Positions 37,436 through 46,108 of a DNA stretch of 50,093 nt are shown here, piece after piece (within the stretch, counting starts at the first letter, position 1; each line of letters opens with the position of its first letter). A program made the position numbers and the translations under genes. The DNA is from Rhodospirillales bacterium (GTDB lineage Bacteria > Pseudomonadota > Alphaproteobacteria > Acetobacterales > Acetobacteraceae), in NCBI GenBank assembly GCA_028869315.1, contig JAGWSV010000076.1, positions 1 to 50,093 of the forward strand. The letters are read 5' to 3'. The notes beneath the pieces were generated by a model. It was not told where the DNA came from. It searched no databases and was given only the letters and a program-made list of their open reading frames with translations.

Positions 37436-38941
37436 CTACACGGCGCCATCGCGGCGCAGCACGGCGGGGATCGTCTTCAGCAGGATCGCGACGTCGTGCC
37501 ACAGGGTCCAGTTGCGCGCGTACCACCGGTCGAGCCGCACCCGTTGCGCGTAGGCCGTGTTGCTGCGGCCGCTGACCTGCCAGAGGCCGGTGATCCCGGG
37601 CTTCGTGCTGTAGTAGTCGGCGATATCGAGGCCGTAGCGCGCGATTTCCGCCTCTACGATCGGGCGTGGGCCGACCAGGCTCATTTCCCCGCGCAGCACG
37701 TTGATGAGCTGGGGCAGTTCGTCGAGGCTGGTCTTGCGCAGGAAGCGGCCGATCGGGGTCACCCGCGGGTCGTCGTGCAGCTTCTGGGTCTCCTGCCATT
37801 CCCGCGCCGCCGCCGGGTCCCGCGCCAGCAGATCGCAGAGCAGCGCGTCGGCATCGGTCGCCATGGTGCGGAACTTCAGGCAGCCGAAGCTCTGCCCGCC
37901 GGCGCCCACCCGGCGCTGGCGATAGAACGCCGGGCCGCCGTCGCGGCGCACCAGCGAGGCGAGCACCAGGAACAGCGGCGCCAGGAGAAACAGCAGGATG
38001 GCGGCCCCTGTCTGGTCCAGCACGAGCTTGACGAGCCGAGCCGCGGGCCGGCCTATCCCCCGGCTGCAGGTCAACATCAGAACGTCGTGGCTGATGAAAT
38101 AATACGGGTTGAAGCCGTGCACCGGGAGCCCGTCCATGGCCGGCACGACGGCGAGCGGCACCCGGGCCTGCGCCAGGGTGGCCGCGATGGCGCGCATCTC
38201 CCGCGCCTGCGCGCCGCCCAGCAGCATCACCACCAGCTGTACCCGGCGTGCGGCCAGCAGCCGCGACCAGCCCGATGCGTCGTCGGCCCGCGGCGCGGCC
38301 CCGGGCGAAAGCCGTCCGATCAGTTCATAGCCGAGCGCCGGTTCGGAGCGAAGTGCGGCTTCGACCTCGTTGGCAAGTTCGTGATCGCCGACCACCAGGG
38401 TCCGCAGGCTGCCGAAACCATACATGCCGAGCAACGAGCGCACTGTCTGGCGAAGCGCCAGCGCGGCCGGAACGAATATCAGCCAGCGCAACATGCACTC
38501 GACGCCGAACTGGGCGTGGTAGAGGGCGACGCTGGTCAATCCATCCGCAACGAACGCGAATGCCGTGCTGCACAGTACCGTTCTCGACTCGATCCAGAAC
38601 GGGATGCGCGAGGTGTAGTGCCCGCGGCCGCCGAAATAGGCGAGCAGGCAGGCCAGCACGAGCAAGGTCGCCCAACCGTGCCAGGCGACGCCGGCCTCGG
38701 TGATCTCGGCGTAGGCGCGCAGGAACGGTCCGGGTTCGACGGCCAGGGTCAGCGAGAACGCCACCACGGCGGCGATGGCGAAGGCCGAGAAGTCGGCCGC
38801 CACCAGGGTCACGGGCCGCAGCGCCCGGCACGGACTGGCCGGGGACGGGCCGGTCGGCGACGGGATCGCCTCCCGCGTTACGGCCTGCCTGGTCGGCGCC
38901 AAGGTTTCGTACATGGTCGATATCATCCGCGGAGTTTCCAT
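37436..38941 (-). CDS. Undecaprenyl-phosphate sugar phosphotransferase (initiating EPS transferase)
   Basis: This is a 501 aa polyprenyl-phosphate hexose-1-phosphate transferase of the WbaP/GumD/ExoY class. It puts the first sugar phosphate on undecaprenyl phosphate at the cytoplasmic membrane. The N-terminal half has four or five helices (from VTLVAADFSAFAIAAVVAFSL), then a CoA-binding-like domain (LRTLVVGDHELANEVEAAL). The C-terminal catalytic domain has a helix before RRDGGPAFYRQRRVG, then KFRTM, DELPQLINVLRGEMSLVGPRP and KPGITGLWQVSGRS. ATG 38941 has GAGGAC at good spacing and is preferred over the listed upstream start. Confidence 0.94.
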   Translation of the reverse strand: METPRMISTMYETLAPTRQAVTREAIPSPTGPSPASPCRALRPVTLVAADFSAFAIAAVVAFSLTLAVEPGPFLRAYAEITEAGVAWHGWATLLVLACLLAYFGGRGHYTSRIPFWIESRTVLCSTAFAFVADGLTSVALYHAQFGVECMLRWLIFVPAALALRQTVRSLLGMYGFGSLRTLVVGDHELANEVEAALRSEPALGYELIGRLSPGAAPRADDASGWSRLLAARRVQLVVMLLGGAQAREMRAIAATLAQARVPLAVVPAMDGLPVHGFNPYYFISHDVLMLTCSRGIGRPAARLVKLVLDQTGAAILLFLLAPLFLVLASLVRRDGGPAFYRQRRVGAGGQSFGCLKFRTMATDADALLCDLLARDPAAAREWQETQKLHDDPRVTPIGRFLRKTSLDELPQLINVLRGEMSLVGPRPIVEAEIARYGLDIADYYSTKPGITGLWQVSGRSNTAYAQRVRLDRWYARNWTLWHDVAILLKTIPAVLRRDGAV

Positions 38942-39289
38942 CAAGACCGTCCTCTGTGGCATGGCCCGGCGGCGTTCGGCCGCGTTGTCGCGACCACGCG
39001 CCACCGGAGCGGCGCTCTGCCTGGGCAGAGCGCGCTCGACCCCTGACGTCACGGTCCTGGTAATACGGGATGTCGGCCGCACGCAGACTCACGTTCACTC
39101 GACTGCCCGCTGAAGATACCGCGAGCGGATGACCGATCGCGGTGGCGACGGCTGTCACACGGACATGGCCCCGCCGCACGCGGGAAGGCCGGCGCGGCGC
39201 CGGCGAGATTCGGATCTCGATCGGCTCAAGCTGGCCTGATCATGGTCCGCAACGCATTGGCCGCATTGTCGGATCCCGCCATTCGCGCC
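38942..39289. other. Gap between the Wza-like and sugar transferase genes
   Basis: These 348 bases lie between two minus-strand genes. Two adjacent hairpins can form at 39188-39204 (GCCGGCG/CGCCGGC) and 39205-39218 (GAGAT-N4-ATCTC). They could act as a processing or attenuation point, but neither has a T-run. No gene is supported. Confidence 0.4.
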
Positions 39290-39898
39290 TTAGAAGTGGC
39301 GCTCGAACACGGTGATCACGTCACCGGGTTGCAACAGCGTCTGCCGCACGGCATGGCCCTCGATCGTCTTGTTATTTTCCGTACGGACGATGGAGAAGGA
39401 ATCCTCCACTGCGCGATACGTGAAGCCACCCGCGATGGCGGCGGCGGTCAGGACGGTCATTCCCGGTTGATACGGGTACTGGCCGGGCTTCTTGACCTCG
39501 CCAAGGATGAAGATGGGGCGGTATCTGACGACCTCGATCGCCACGCTGGGCTGCTTGAACATCCCGGTATGCATCAGGGCTGCCGTCATCTTCGCCTGCA
39601 GCTGCCGGGCGGTCAGGCCGACGGCCTGCACGTTGCCCAACAGGGGAACGGCAACGTCGCCGCTGTCGCCGACCGTGAACTCCCCGGTCAGTTGTTCCGC
39701 CCCGAACGTGATGACCCGGATGGTGTCGCCGGGGCCGAGGACGTATCGCCCGGTCGACACCGGCGGCAAGGGGGGCAGATCAGCGCCGGGTGTGGTGCAG
39801 CCGGCGAGGACGGTCGCGGCCAGCGCCAGGGGCGCATAGATGCGCCAGCGCATGCCCGGCGCGGGAGCTTCAGCCGGGGATCTGCGATCTGTTGTCAT
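39290..39898 (-). CDS. Polysaccharide export lipoprotein, Wza/GumB family
   Basis: This 202 aa outer-membrane auxiliary protein would form the export channel with the Wzc-like co-polymerase. It has a lipoprotein signal (YAPLALAATVLAGC). The Poly_export domain follows: GRYVLGPGDTIRVITFGAEQLTGEFTVGDSGDVAVPLLG. An SLBB-like repeat comes next: FILGEVKKPGQYPYQPGMTVLTAAAIAGG. It is short relative to E. coli Wza and closer to GumB and short rhizobial homologues. It is divergent from the beta-barrel protein gene, with a symmetrical-site-rich region between them. Together with the sugar transferase it forms a minus-strand unit. Confidence 0.94.
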   Translation of the reverse strand: MTTDRRSPAEAPAPGMRWRIYAPLALAATVLAGCTTPGADLPPLPPVSTGRYVLGPGDTIRVITFGAEQLTGEFTVGDSGDVAVPLLGNVQAVGLTARQLQAKMTAALMHTGMFKQPSVAIEVVRYRPIFILGEVKKPGQYPYQPGMTVLTAAAIAGGFTYRAVEDSFSIVRTENNKTIEGHAVRQTLLQPGDVITVFERHF

Positions 39899-39990
39899 AG
39901 TGGACTCACCTGCTACTGGGCGGATGCATCTGGGTCTGGAAGTCGAGTCGCCGGACGTCGTTCGGTTGATTGTCGGGCCACAACGGCGCT

Positions 39991-40011
39991 ATCTCTCATT
40001 TCCGAAGAGAT
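39991..40011. promoter_or_regulatory. Inverted repeat ATCTCT-N9-AGAGAT
   Basis: Perfect 6-base arms lie at 39991-39996 and 40006-40011, within the divergent EPS regulatory region. They may be an operator or a small hairpin. Confidence 0.35.
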
Positions 40012-40061
40012 CACAGCACGATATACTTGCGGGCAACAGTCCTGTCGCGTAAATGTGATCC

Positions 40062-40077
40062 TGAAGTATCAACTTCA
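40062..40077. promoter_or_regulatory. Inverted repeat TGAAGT-ATCA-ACTTCA, candidate operator
   Basis: Perfect 6-base arms with a 4-base spacer sit in the AT-rich part between the Wza-like gene and the beta-barrel gene. This spacing is common for dimeric helix-turn-helix regulators. Confidence 0.4.
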
Positions 40078-40226
40078 AGATGCCGGTTGCGGCGTACAGC
40101 GCTTGCGGCGGTTCCCGGCGTGCTAGATTGGCTCTCCGGTGTTGACGGAACCAGAACAGGTCGGGAACTGCACCAGATGGAGGCGCAGCTTTGGCGGACA
40201 ATGTTGACAGGTGGAGACCGATCGTA

Positions 40227-41552
40227 ATGTCTCGACCGAGATGGCTCCGGGCAGGCGTCGTCGGCGCGATCGTCGGCTGCGCCGGCGTGGCACCGTTGCG
40301 TGCCCATGCGCAATACGTTCCGGGAGAGTTTCCCGTAGGCGTGCCCGGCTACGGGGAGGAGCTGGGGGTCACCGTCGTCTCGCGCGTCCGGCCCCTGTAC
40401 GAGCAGCCGGGCGCGCGGATCGGCGATTTCATCGTTCGCGCCAACCTCGACGAGTCGGTGGGATACAACAGTAACGTGCTCGGCCTGAGCGGCGGGAAAG
40501 GCAGCCCGGTGATCGAGACCCGCCCGAGCCTCGAAGTGAACTCCGACTGGGCGCGGGATACCATTGGCGCCAGCGTGAGCGCCGACAACTACCAGTACCC
40601 TTCGGTCTCCGACCAGAACCGCACGGACTGGACCGCGGCGATCGGCGGCGGCTACACGATCGGGCGGACCGATCTCACCCTGTCCTATGCGCATTTGCAG
40701 CAGCATCAGAGCCCCACCGCGGTCGGCGCCCCGCCGACCTCGACCCCGATCCCCTTCACCGTGGACGACATGCGGGTGTCCTACCCGTTCGAGCTCGGCC
40801 GGTTGCAGATAACCCCGAATTTCGAGGTGTCCCTGTGGCGTTACGGCGAGACCACGATCGGCGGCGTCACCTCCGACCAGAGCTTCCGCAACACCAACGA
40901 GTACCGCGGCGGCGCGGCGTTTCGTTATGCCTTGAGCGGCGCGACGTCGCTGATCTTCACCGCGCAGGGGATCCGCTCGGAGTTCAACAACCAGCCGGCG
41001 GGCACCGCCTCGCTCAGTTCGACCAGCGTCCTCGCGCTGGGCGGAATCGACTATCAATACGACGGCATCTGGCGGTACCAGGCGCTGGTCGGCCTGGAAG
41101 TGCGGAGCTTCGATGCCGCGCAGTTCAATACCCAGGTCGCGCCGATCGCCCGGGCGGCGGTCATCTGGACCCCGACCGAACTGACGACCGTGACGGCCAC
41201 CCTGCTGCGGGCGATCGAGGACCCGACCCAGGCGGGCACCAGCGGCTACACCTATACGGCGGCGGAACTCAGGGTCGATCACGAATATGCCCGGAACCTG
41301 CTCCTGCGCGCCAGGACCGGGGTGGACGTTGCGTCCTATCTCCAGAACGGCGGCACGCAGACGGCGGTCTATGCCGGCGTGGGTGCCACCTGGCTGATCA
41401 ACCGCCATCTGCGGCTGAGCGCCGATTACACCTATACCACCCAGAACAGATTCACCAGCCAGGCGCCGATCGATGGCGGGCCGGCAGCGGGAACGGTCAC
41501 GCCGGGATACAGCCAGAACTTGTTTCTGGTAACCTTGCATATCGGCCTTTGA
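40227..41552 (+). CDS. Outer-membrane beta-barrel protein of the EPS locus
   Basis: This is a 441 aa protein with a signal peptide (RWLRAGVVGAIVGCAGVAPLRAHAQ). A long run of amphipathic beta strands follows with many Tyr/Trp girdle residues and alternating patterns (NLDESVGYNSNVLGL, LTLSYAHLQQHQS, LRLSADYTYTTQNRF). The last strand is NLFLVTLHIGL. Such barrels accompany EPS loci in alphaproteobacteria, where they are proposed to aid export or attachment of the polymer. ATG 40227 is chosen because it starts the signal peptide. TTG 40191 has the better Shine-Dalgarno (GGAGG) and would add 12 residues, so the start is uncertain. Confidence 0.85.
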   Translation: MSRPRWLRAGVVGAIVGCAGVAPLRAHAQYVPGEFPVGVPGYGEELGVTVVSRVRPLYEQPGARIGDFIVRANLDESVGYNSNVLGLSGGKGSPVIETRPSLEVNSDWARDTIGASVSADNYQYPSVSDQNRTDWTAAIGGGYTIGRTDLTLSYAHLQQHQSPTAVGAPPTSTPIPFTVDDMRVSYPFELGRLQITPNFEVSLWRYGETTIGGVTSDQSFRNTNEYRGGAAFRYALSGATSLIFTAQGIRSEFNNQPAGTASLSSTSVLALGGIDYQYDGIWRYQALVGLEVRSFDAAQFNTQVAPIARAAVIWTPTELTTVTATLLRAIEDPTQAGTSGYTYTAAELRVDHEYARNLLLRARTGVDVASYLQNGGTQTAVYAGVGATWLINRHLRLSADYTYTTQNRFTSQAPIDGGPAAGTVTPGYSQNLFLVTLHIGL

Positions 41553-41563
41553 GGTGGAGTGCC

Positions 41564-41959
41564 ATGTGCCAGCCGCGCAATCATCCGCTACCTCGGCGTC
41601 GTCATCGGCACCGCCTGCAGCCGCATCGGCGCCGGGGCTGGCGGTCTGGCGCCGCCGCGCTTCTGCTGCTCGGGCTTGCGAGTGCTCCATCCTATGCCCA
41701 AGGTGGCGGGAACCAGAACGGCGGGACCCTTCCGGTCGGGCGCGGCGCGGCGGTGCAGCGGGCCTGCCGGCCGGAACTGGCCAACTACTGCCCGGGCGTC
41801 GGCGACATCGGGGCCGTGGTCAAGGCTTGCCTGCGCCAATACTACGTCAACCTCTCCCTGGCGTGCCGGGCCGCGATCGAACAGGGCGCTCAGCCGTCCG
41901 GGGAAGCCGCCGGGGCAGGGGAAGCAGCCGGGGCAGGGGACGAGGGTCAGGCCCGATAG
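41564..41959 (+). CDS. Small periplasmic cysteine-rich-repeat protein
   Basis: This is a 131 aa protein. After a basic N-terminus it has a hydrophobic signal (GAAALLLLGLASAPSYAQ), then a compact Cys motif: RACRPELANYCPGVGDIGAVVKACLRQYYVNLSLACRAAI. The C-x7-C ... C-x10-C spacing resembles the cysteine-rich repeat of the Golgi GLG1 family that is also found in bacterial periplasmic proteins. The tail is GEAAGAGEAAGAGD, coded by an 18-base repeat. ATG 41564 follows GAGGTGGAG and is 12 bases after the beta-barrel stop, so it belongs to the same transcript. Role unknown; four Cys suggest two disulfides in the periplasm. Confidence 0.75.
   Translation: MCQPRNHPLPRRRHRHRLQPHRRRGWRSGAAALLLLGLASAPSYAQGGGNQNGGTLPVGRGAAVQRACRPELANYCPGVGDIGAVVKACLRQYYVNLSLACRAAIEQGAQPSGEAAGAGEAAGAGDEGQAR
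41900..41935 (+). repeat. Two 18-base direct repeats at the end of the Cys-rich protein gene
   Basis: GGGGAAGCCGCCGGGGCA and GGGGAAGCAGCCGGGGCA are adjacent and differ at one base. They encode Gly-Glu-Ala-Ala-Gly-Ala units. Confidence 0.85.
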
Positions 41960-41981
41960 CGCCGCCCGGCTGGCCCGCAGG

Positions 41982-42920
41982 CTACCTGCCGGGCCGAGCT
42001 CTCGCAGCGTAGCGCGCCATGCCTCTCGCCATGCCTCGGAGGCAACCGGCGACATTGTCGCGAAACGTCAGGCCGAGGGACCGATCCATCGGCGCGCCGC
42101 CGCAGAGTTCACGCACGCAGCCTTTCAGGTCCCAATAGAGATGGCGCAGCAACTTCCGGTCGCGAAGATATTTCGCATAGAGCGCACCGTTGCCCTCGGC
42201 GTAGGTGCGCGCCAGCTTCAGGATCTCCTCCCGCCGCCGGCGGCCGTGATGGTGATGCACGACACAGTCCGGGTCATAGGTGACGCGGAGGCCCGCGCGA
42301 TGGGCGCGGTAGATGTATTCGGTATCCTCGGCCGCCTTGAAGCGCGCGCCGGCGCCGAATTCGGGGTCGAAGGGGCCGATCCGGCCAACAACCTCGCGGT
42401 GCATCGCCATGTTGCAGCCATGGATGAAGCCGCCGGGATGTGACGAGCCGTCATAGACTTTCGGTTCGGGATCGGTCTTGATCGTGTAGGGCAGGTCCTG
42501 CGGATCGCCCAGCTCGATGCGTCCGCCGCGGATCACCGGCGCATCGTCGTCGCGGTAATGGGCCAGCAGCCGGGCGGCATAGGCCCGGTCGAGCCGGCAG
42601 TCGTCGTCGGTAAACGCCAGGATCGTCCCGCTCGCGACCGCAAGGGCCGCGTTGCGTGCGGCGGCGAGGCCCGGGCGCGGCTCGTGCAGCAAGGTCACCG
42701 GCAGGGCGGCCTGCGCGGCCCAGGCGGCGACGACCGCGGTCGTGGCGTCACGCGATCCGTTGTCCACGACGACCAGGTCGCACGCCGTCTCGGGCGTTTC
42801 GCGGGCTGCCGCCGCGATCGAGCGCAGGGTCGGCGTGATGCGCGCCGCGCCGTTGCGGGTGCACAGGATGAATGTCAGCGACGGCGTCTCCACATCACCT
42901 CCAACCAGCGCGTCACACAT
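41982..42920 (-). CDS. Glycosyltransferase family 2
   Basis: This is a 312 aa GT2. It has LTFILCTRNGAARITPTLRSI, DLVVVDNGSRDATTAVV, GLAAARNAALAVASGTILAFTDDDC (the DxD-type motif) and GGFIHGCNMAMHREVVGRIGPFDPEFGAG, then AAEDTEYIYRAHRAG, which holds the catalytic ED. The C-terminus is basic, with CVRELCGG. It is convergent with the Cys-rich protein gene and divergent from the flippase. It probably adds one sugar to the EPS repeat; donor and linkage cannot be told. Confidence 0.92.
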   Translation of the reverse strand: MCDALVGGDVETPSLTFILCTRNGAARITPTLRSIAAAARETPETACDLVVVDNGSRDATTAVVAAWAAQAALPVTLLHEPRPGLAAARNAALAVASGTILAFTDDDCRLDRAYAARLLAHYRDDDAPVIRGGRIELGDPQDLPYTIKTDPEPKVYDGSSHPGGFIHGCNMAMHREVVGRIGPFDPEFGAGARFKAAEDTEYIYRAHRAGLRVTYDPDCVVHHHHGRRRREEILKLARTYAEGNGALYAKYLRDRKLLRHLYWDLKGCVRELCGGAPMDRSLGLTFRDNVAGCLRGMARGMARYAARARPGR

Positions 42921-43096
42921 CGAAGCGCGCGTCGCCCTCGCCCCGTTACGTCCGTACCGCCGATCTGGAGCAGGCGGCGCCGGGACACCAGCGGCATCAA
43001 GCAGGATTGATGCGGCTCGCCTGCCATTGCGACCGGCTTTTTGCCGCGCTCCGTGAGCATAACCGCCCGCGGCAGCAACCCGGAGAGAGAGTGCGG

Positions 43097-44614
43097 ATGG
43101 CGGAAGCGAAGTGGGACCGGCACGGCGACGGGCCGCAGGACGACGCTCCGGTGGTGGACGTCGATCGCAGCGAGTGGCGCCGCCGCTCGGTCCATGGGGC
43201 CGCCGCGTCCATGGTCTCGCAGGGCATCCGCCTTGTCGTGCAGACCGGCACGCAGGTCATGCTCGCCCGGCTGCTGACCCCGAGCGCCTTCGGTCTGGTG
43301 GCGATGGCCGCGCCGGTCATCGGGTTCGCGCAGCTGTTCGGCCGCCTCGGGCTGCTGGAGGCGGTGGTCCAGCGGCCGAAGATTTCGCAGGCCGAACTGT
43401 CGGGCCTGTTCTGGATCAATGTCGGCGCCGGCGCGGTGCTGGCGGCGCTGCTGTTCGCCGCCTCGCCCCTGGTGGCCTGGGTCTACGCCGAGCCGCGTAC
43501 GGCAACGATCACGCAATGTCTCGGCGGGCTGCTGATCGTCGGCGGGTTTTCCGCCCTGCCGATGGCGCTGATGAACCGCCGTCTGCGCTTCGTTTCCTTG
43601 GCGGCGATCGACGTCGGTTCCGCGGTGGTGACCGCCGCGGTCGGTATCGGCGCGGCGCTCGCCGGGTGGGGCTACTGGTCGCTGGTGTGGATGCAGATCG
43701 CCAATGCGTTCGTCACCTTGACGATGTCCTGGTGGTTCGCCGGCTGGCGGCCGTCCTGGCCGCGGCGGGTCGCCGGCATCGCTTCCCTGTTGCGGTTCGG
43801 CTCCCAGGTCACCGCGTCCTCGCTGGTGCTGTCGCTGTCCTATACGCTGGACGACGTGCTGGTCGGCATGGCCTGGGGCACCGTGCCGCTCGGCCTGTAC
43901 GACCGCGGCTTCCGGCTGATGCTGCGCCCGGTCATGCAGATCGCGACGCCGTTCCAGCGGGTGGCGGTGCCGCTGCTGTCGCGGCTGCAGGGTGAGCCGG
44001 ATGGCTACCGGGCCGCCTATACCCGCCTGCTGCAAGCGGTGCTGTTCGCCACCACGCCGGTGATCCTGTTCGCCATCTGCATGGCGCACCGCCTGGTGCC
44101 GCTGGTGCTCGGCCAGCGCTGGGACGCGGCGGTGCCGTTCTTCGTCTGGTTCGGGCTGGGCGCGCTGCTCACCCCGGTGAACGCCAGCACGAACTGGCTC
44201 TTCATCAGCCAGAACCGGACCCATCACGAGGTCCGGTGGAATGCGATCGGCGCGACCATCTCGCTCCTCGCGTTGCTGTCGGGGCTGCCCTGGGGGGCGA
44301 CCAGCGCGGCGGCGACCAAGGTCACTGTCGGCGCGTTGCTCTGGACGCCCTTGCTGTGGCGCGCGGTCACGCGGGAGGGGCCGGTCCGGCTGACCCACCT
44401 CGTCCGCGCGCTCTACCCCACCGCACTCGCCGGCACGGCGGTCGCCGTGGCCCTGTCGGTCACCGCGCCGTTGCTGGCGCGACAGGGGCTGGTGGGGTTG
44501 GCCGGGGCGCTGGCGCTGTCCTACGCGGTCTATGCGCTGTGCTACGCCTGCGTCCCGGAGGGCAACCGCGCCCTGCATGCCTTGTTGCCGCTGTGGCGCC
44601 GCGCCCAGGCGTAA
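43097..44614 (+). CDS. Polysaccharide flippase, Wzx-like
   Basis: This is a 505 aa integral membrane protein of the MOP exporter superfamily. It moves the undecaprenyl-linked repeat unit to the periplasmic face. About twelve to fourteen hydrophobic helices are visible. Family features include QGIRLVVQTGTQVMLARLLTPSAFGLVAM near the start and FGRLGLLEAVVQRPKISQAE, as in WzxE/TuaB-like proteins. ALPMALMNRRLRF and LYDRGFRLMLRPV are further typical blocks. ATG 43097 has GGAGAG at good spacing; the track ORF start at 42872 overlaps the divergent GT2 gene. Confidence 0.92.
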   Translation: MAEAKWDRHGDGPQDDAPVVDVDRSEWRRRSVHGAAASMVSQGIRLVVQTGTQVMLARLLTPSAFGLVAMAAPVIGFAQLFGRLGLLEAVVQRPKISQAELSGLFWINVGAGAVLAALLFAASPLVAWVYAEPRTATITQCLGGLLIVGGFSALPMALMNRRLRFVSLAAIDVGSAVVTAAVGIGAALAGWGYWSLVWMQIANAFVTLTMSWWFAGWRPSWPRRVAGIASLLRFGSQVTASSLVLSLSYTLDDVLVGMAWGTVPLGLYDRGFRLMLRPVMQIATPFQRVAVPLLSRLQGEPDGYRAAYTRLLQAVLFATTPVILFAICMAHRLVPLVLGQRWDAAVPFFVWFGLGALLTPVNASTNWLFISQNRTHHEVRWNAIGATISLLALLSGLPWGATSAAATKVTVGALLWTPLLWRAVTREGPVRLTHLVRALYPTALAGTAVAVALSVTAPLLARQGLVGLAGALALSYAVYALCYACVPEGNRALHALLPLWRRAQA

Positions 44615-44649
44615 GGCCTGGGAGGCCATCTACCTACCGGCTGGGCCAT

Positions 44650-45624
44650 CTACCGGTTGGGGGCGTCCTTCGCCCGATTGGGCGCGACCCGTGCCAGCAC
44701 CCGCGGCGCCGCCCGCAGGCCCTCCCCGAGGATGTGGGTGATGGTGCCCGGGTCGCGGACCATCTGCACGGCCGCCGCCGCGGGCCCCTGCCGCTTGAGC
44801 GCTTCGGCGAACCGGAACCAGGCCAGCGCAAGCTCTACCGTTCGGAGATGGCGGCGCAGCGCGCGGCGGAGCGCGGCCTGCTCCGCCCCGCTGGCCGCGT
44901 CGAGCAGGGCGCGCTCGCGCGCGATCAGGCGCGCGAGATCGCCGGCGCTATGGGTCGTGGTTCCCGAGCCGTCGCGCACCGTGTAGTCGTACAGCGCCTC
45001 CGGCGTTAGCACCCAGCGCGCGCCGCGGAGCAGGCAGCGCAGGGAGAACATGAAGTCCTCGGCGAAACGATCGTCGTCGTAGCGCAGGCCGGTCTCTTGC
45101 AGGAAGCCGCGGCGGATCAGCGGCTTGAGGTAGCCGAACCCGCGCCGGCCGCGACCCTGGCGCGACGTGTTGCCGGCGAGGAACGCGGTCGGGTCCAGGA
45201 GCGTCTCCGCCGGCAGCCAGGTGGACGAAAACATCACCGTCCCATCGGGCCGACCGTTGGGGCACAGGCGCTGGTTGTCGGCGACGATGTCGGAGCCGTG
45301 TCTTCCGGCGAGGTCGAGCAATCGTTCCAGGCGCTGCGGATGGAAGCGGTCGTCGGCGTCCAGGATGGCGATCCAGTCGCCTCGCGCAGCCGCCAACCCG
45401 AGATTGCGCGCCGCGCCCGGGCCGGCGTTGACCGGCGCGCGCACCAGGCGGATGCGCGGGTCGCGGGCCGCGCGTGCCGCAACGATCTCGGCGGTCGCGT
45501 CGGTGGAGGCATCGTCGACCACCAGGACCTCCAGGTCCCGCTCAGTCTGTGCCGATATCGAATCGACGGCGACGTTGAGGTACTGCGCCGCGTTGTAGGC
45601 GGCGACGATGACGGATACGCGCAT
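44650..45624 (-). CDS. Glycosyltransferase family 2 (paralogue of 24594-25595)
   Basis: This is a 324 aa GT2 with MRVSVIVAAYNAAQYLNVAVDSI, EVLVVDDASTDATAEIVAARAARDPRIRLV, GPGAARNLGLAAARGDW and ILDADDRFHP. AEDFMFSLRCLLRGARWVLTPEALYDYT matches the other GT2 almost block for block. ATG 45624 starts directly at the first strand; the extra 80 residues in the track have no support. The C-terminus ends APNRAKDAPNR. It is convergent with the flippase and marks the right end of the EPS locus. Confidence 0.92.
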   Translation of the reverse strand: MRVSVIVAAYNAAQYLNVAVDSISAQTERDLEVLVVDDASTDATAEIVAARAARDPRIRLVRAPVNAGPGAARNLGLAAARGDWIAILDADDRFHPQRLERLLDLAGRHGSDIVADNQRLCPNGRPDGTVMFSSTWLPAETLLDPTAFLAGNTSRQGRGRRGFGYLKPLIRRGFLQETGLRYDDDRFAEDFMFSLRCLLRGARWVLTPEALYDYTVRDGSGTTTHSAGDLARLIARERALLDAASGAEQAALRRALRRHLRTVELALAWFRFAEALKRQGPAAAAVQMVRDPGTITHILGEGLRAAPRVLARVAPNRAKDAPNR

Positions 45625-45890
45625 GGCAGGGATGTTCGGACCATTCTGTGGCGCAACCACGGCGCGCCCGGTCAGGAATACGTGAGCGAACGATGCGACA
45701 ACGGAACACCGAATGGACGTGCCCCGGCCGATCGACGTTGCGTCGCAGGTTGTATTCCGGTCGTGTCCAGCCGCGCGCTGGGGCCCGGCGGTCGCTCCCG
45801 TCACGATGGGTTTTGCTGCGCGGCCTGGCCGAGCGCGGTAGCCGGGAGGGGCGGCTTCGCTCATGTTTGCGCGAGCGGCGGTCAGTTGCC

Positions 45891-45911
45891 GTCATGCGTC
45901 ATGCGTCATGC
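45891..45911 (+). repeat. Three copies of GTCATGC
   Basis: The 7-base unit is repeated perfectly three times in tandem within a gene-poor stretch. Function is not evident. Confidence 0.85.
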
Positions 45912-46108
45912 GTAGGTGCCGGGCCACTCGGCGGCCGCGGCGCGCGCGAGCCGGACCCGCAAGCGCAGAATCGACCGGCCGGATGCGTCGGACCGGGCAA
46001 CCGCCGACGCCAATGCTGCCCCCTCCCTCGCGCCGACCCATGGCCGCGCCGCGTCGCCGCCGTGTCGTTCAGTCGCGAAGACGCCCGCGCTCGGGGCGTG
46101 GCCATCGT

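Larger units (their letters stand above)
39899..40226. other. Divergent, relatively AT-rich regulatory region (Wza-like / beta-barrel)
   Basis: These 328 bases are visibly richer in A and T than the flanks, especially 39990-40080. They hold two inverted repeats (listed separately). TTGACG at 40142 is a possible -35 element without a convincing -10. No gene is supported. Confidence 0.5.

Noticed and set aside
35943-37799. 618-codon minus frame
   Set aside because: It is antisense to the AAA ATPase and part of the sugar transferase, with no domain.
42875-44629. 584-codon minus frame
   Set aside because: It is antisense to the flippase, whose membrane pattern is clear.
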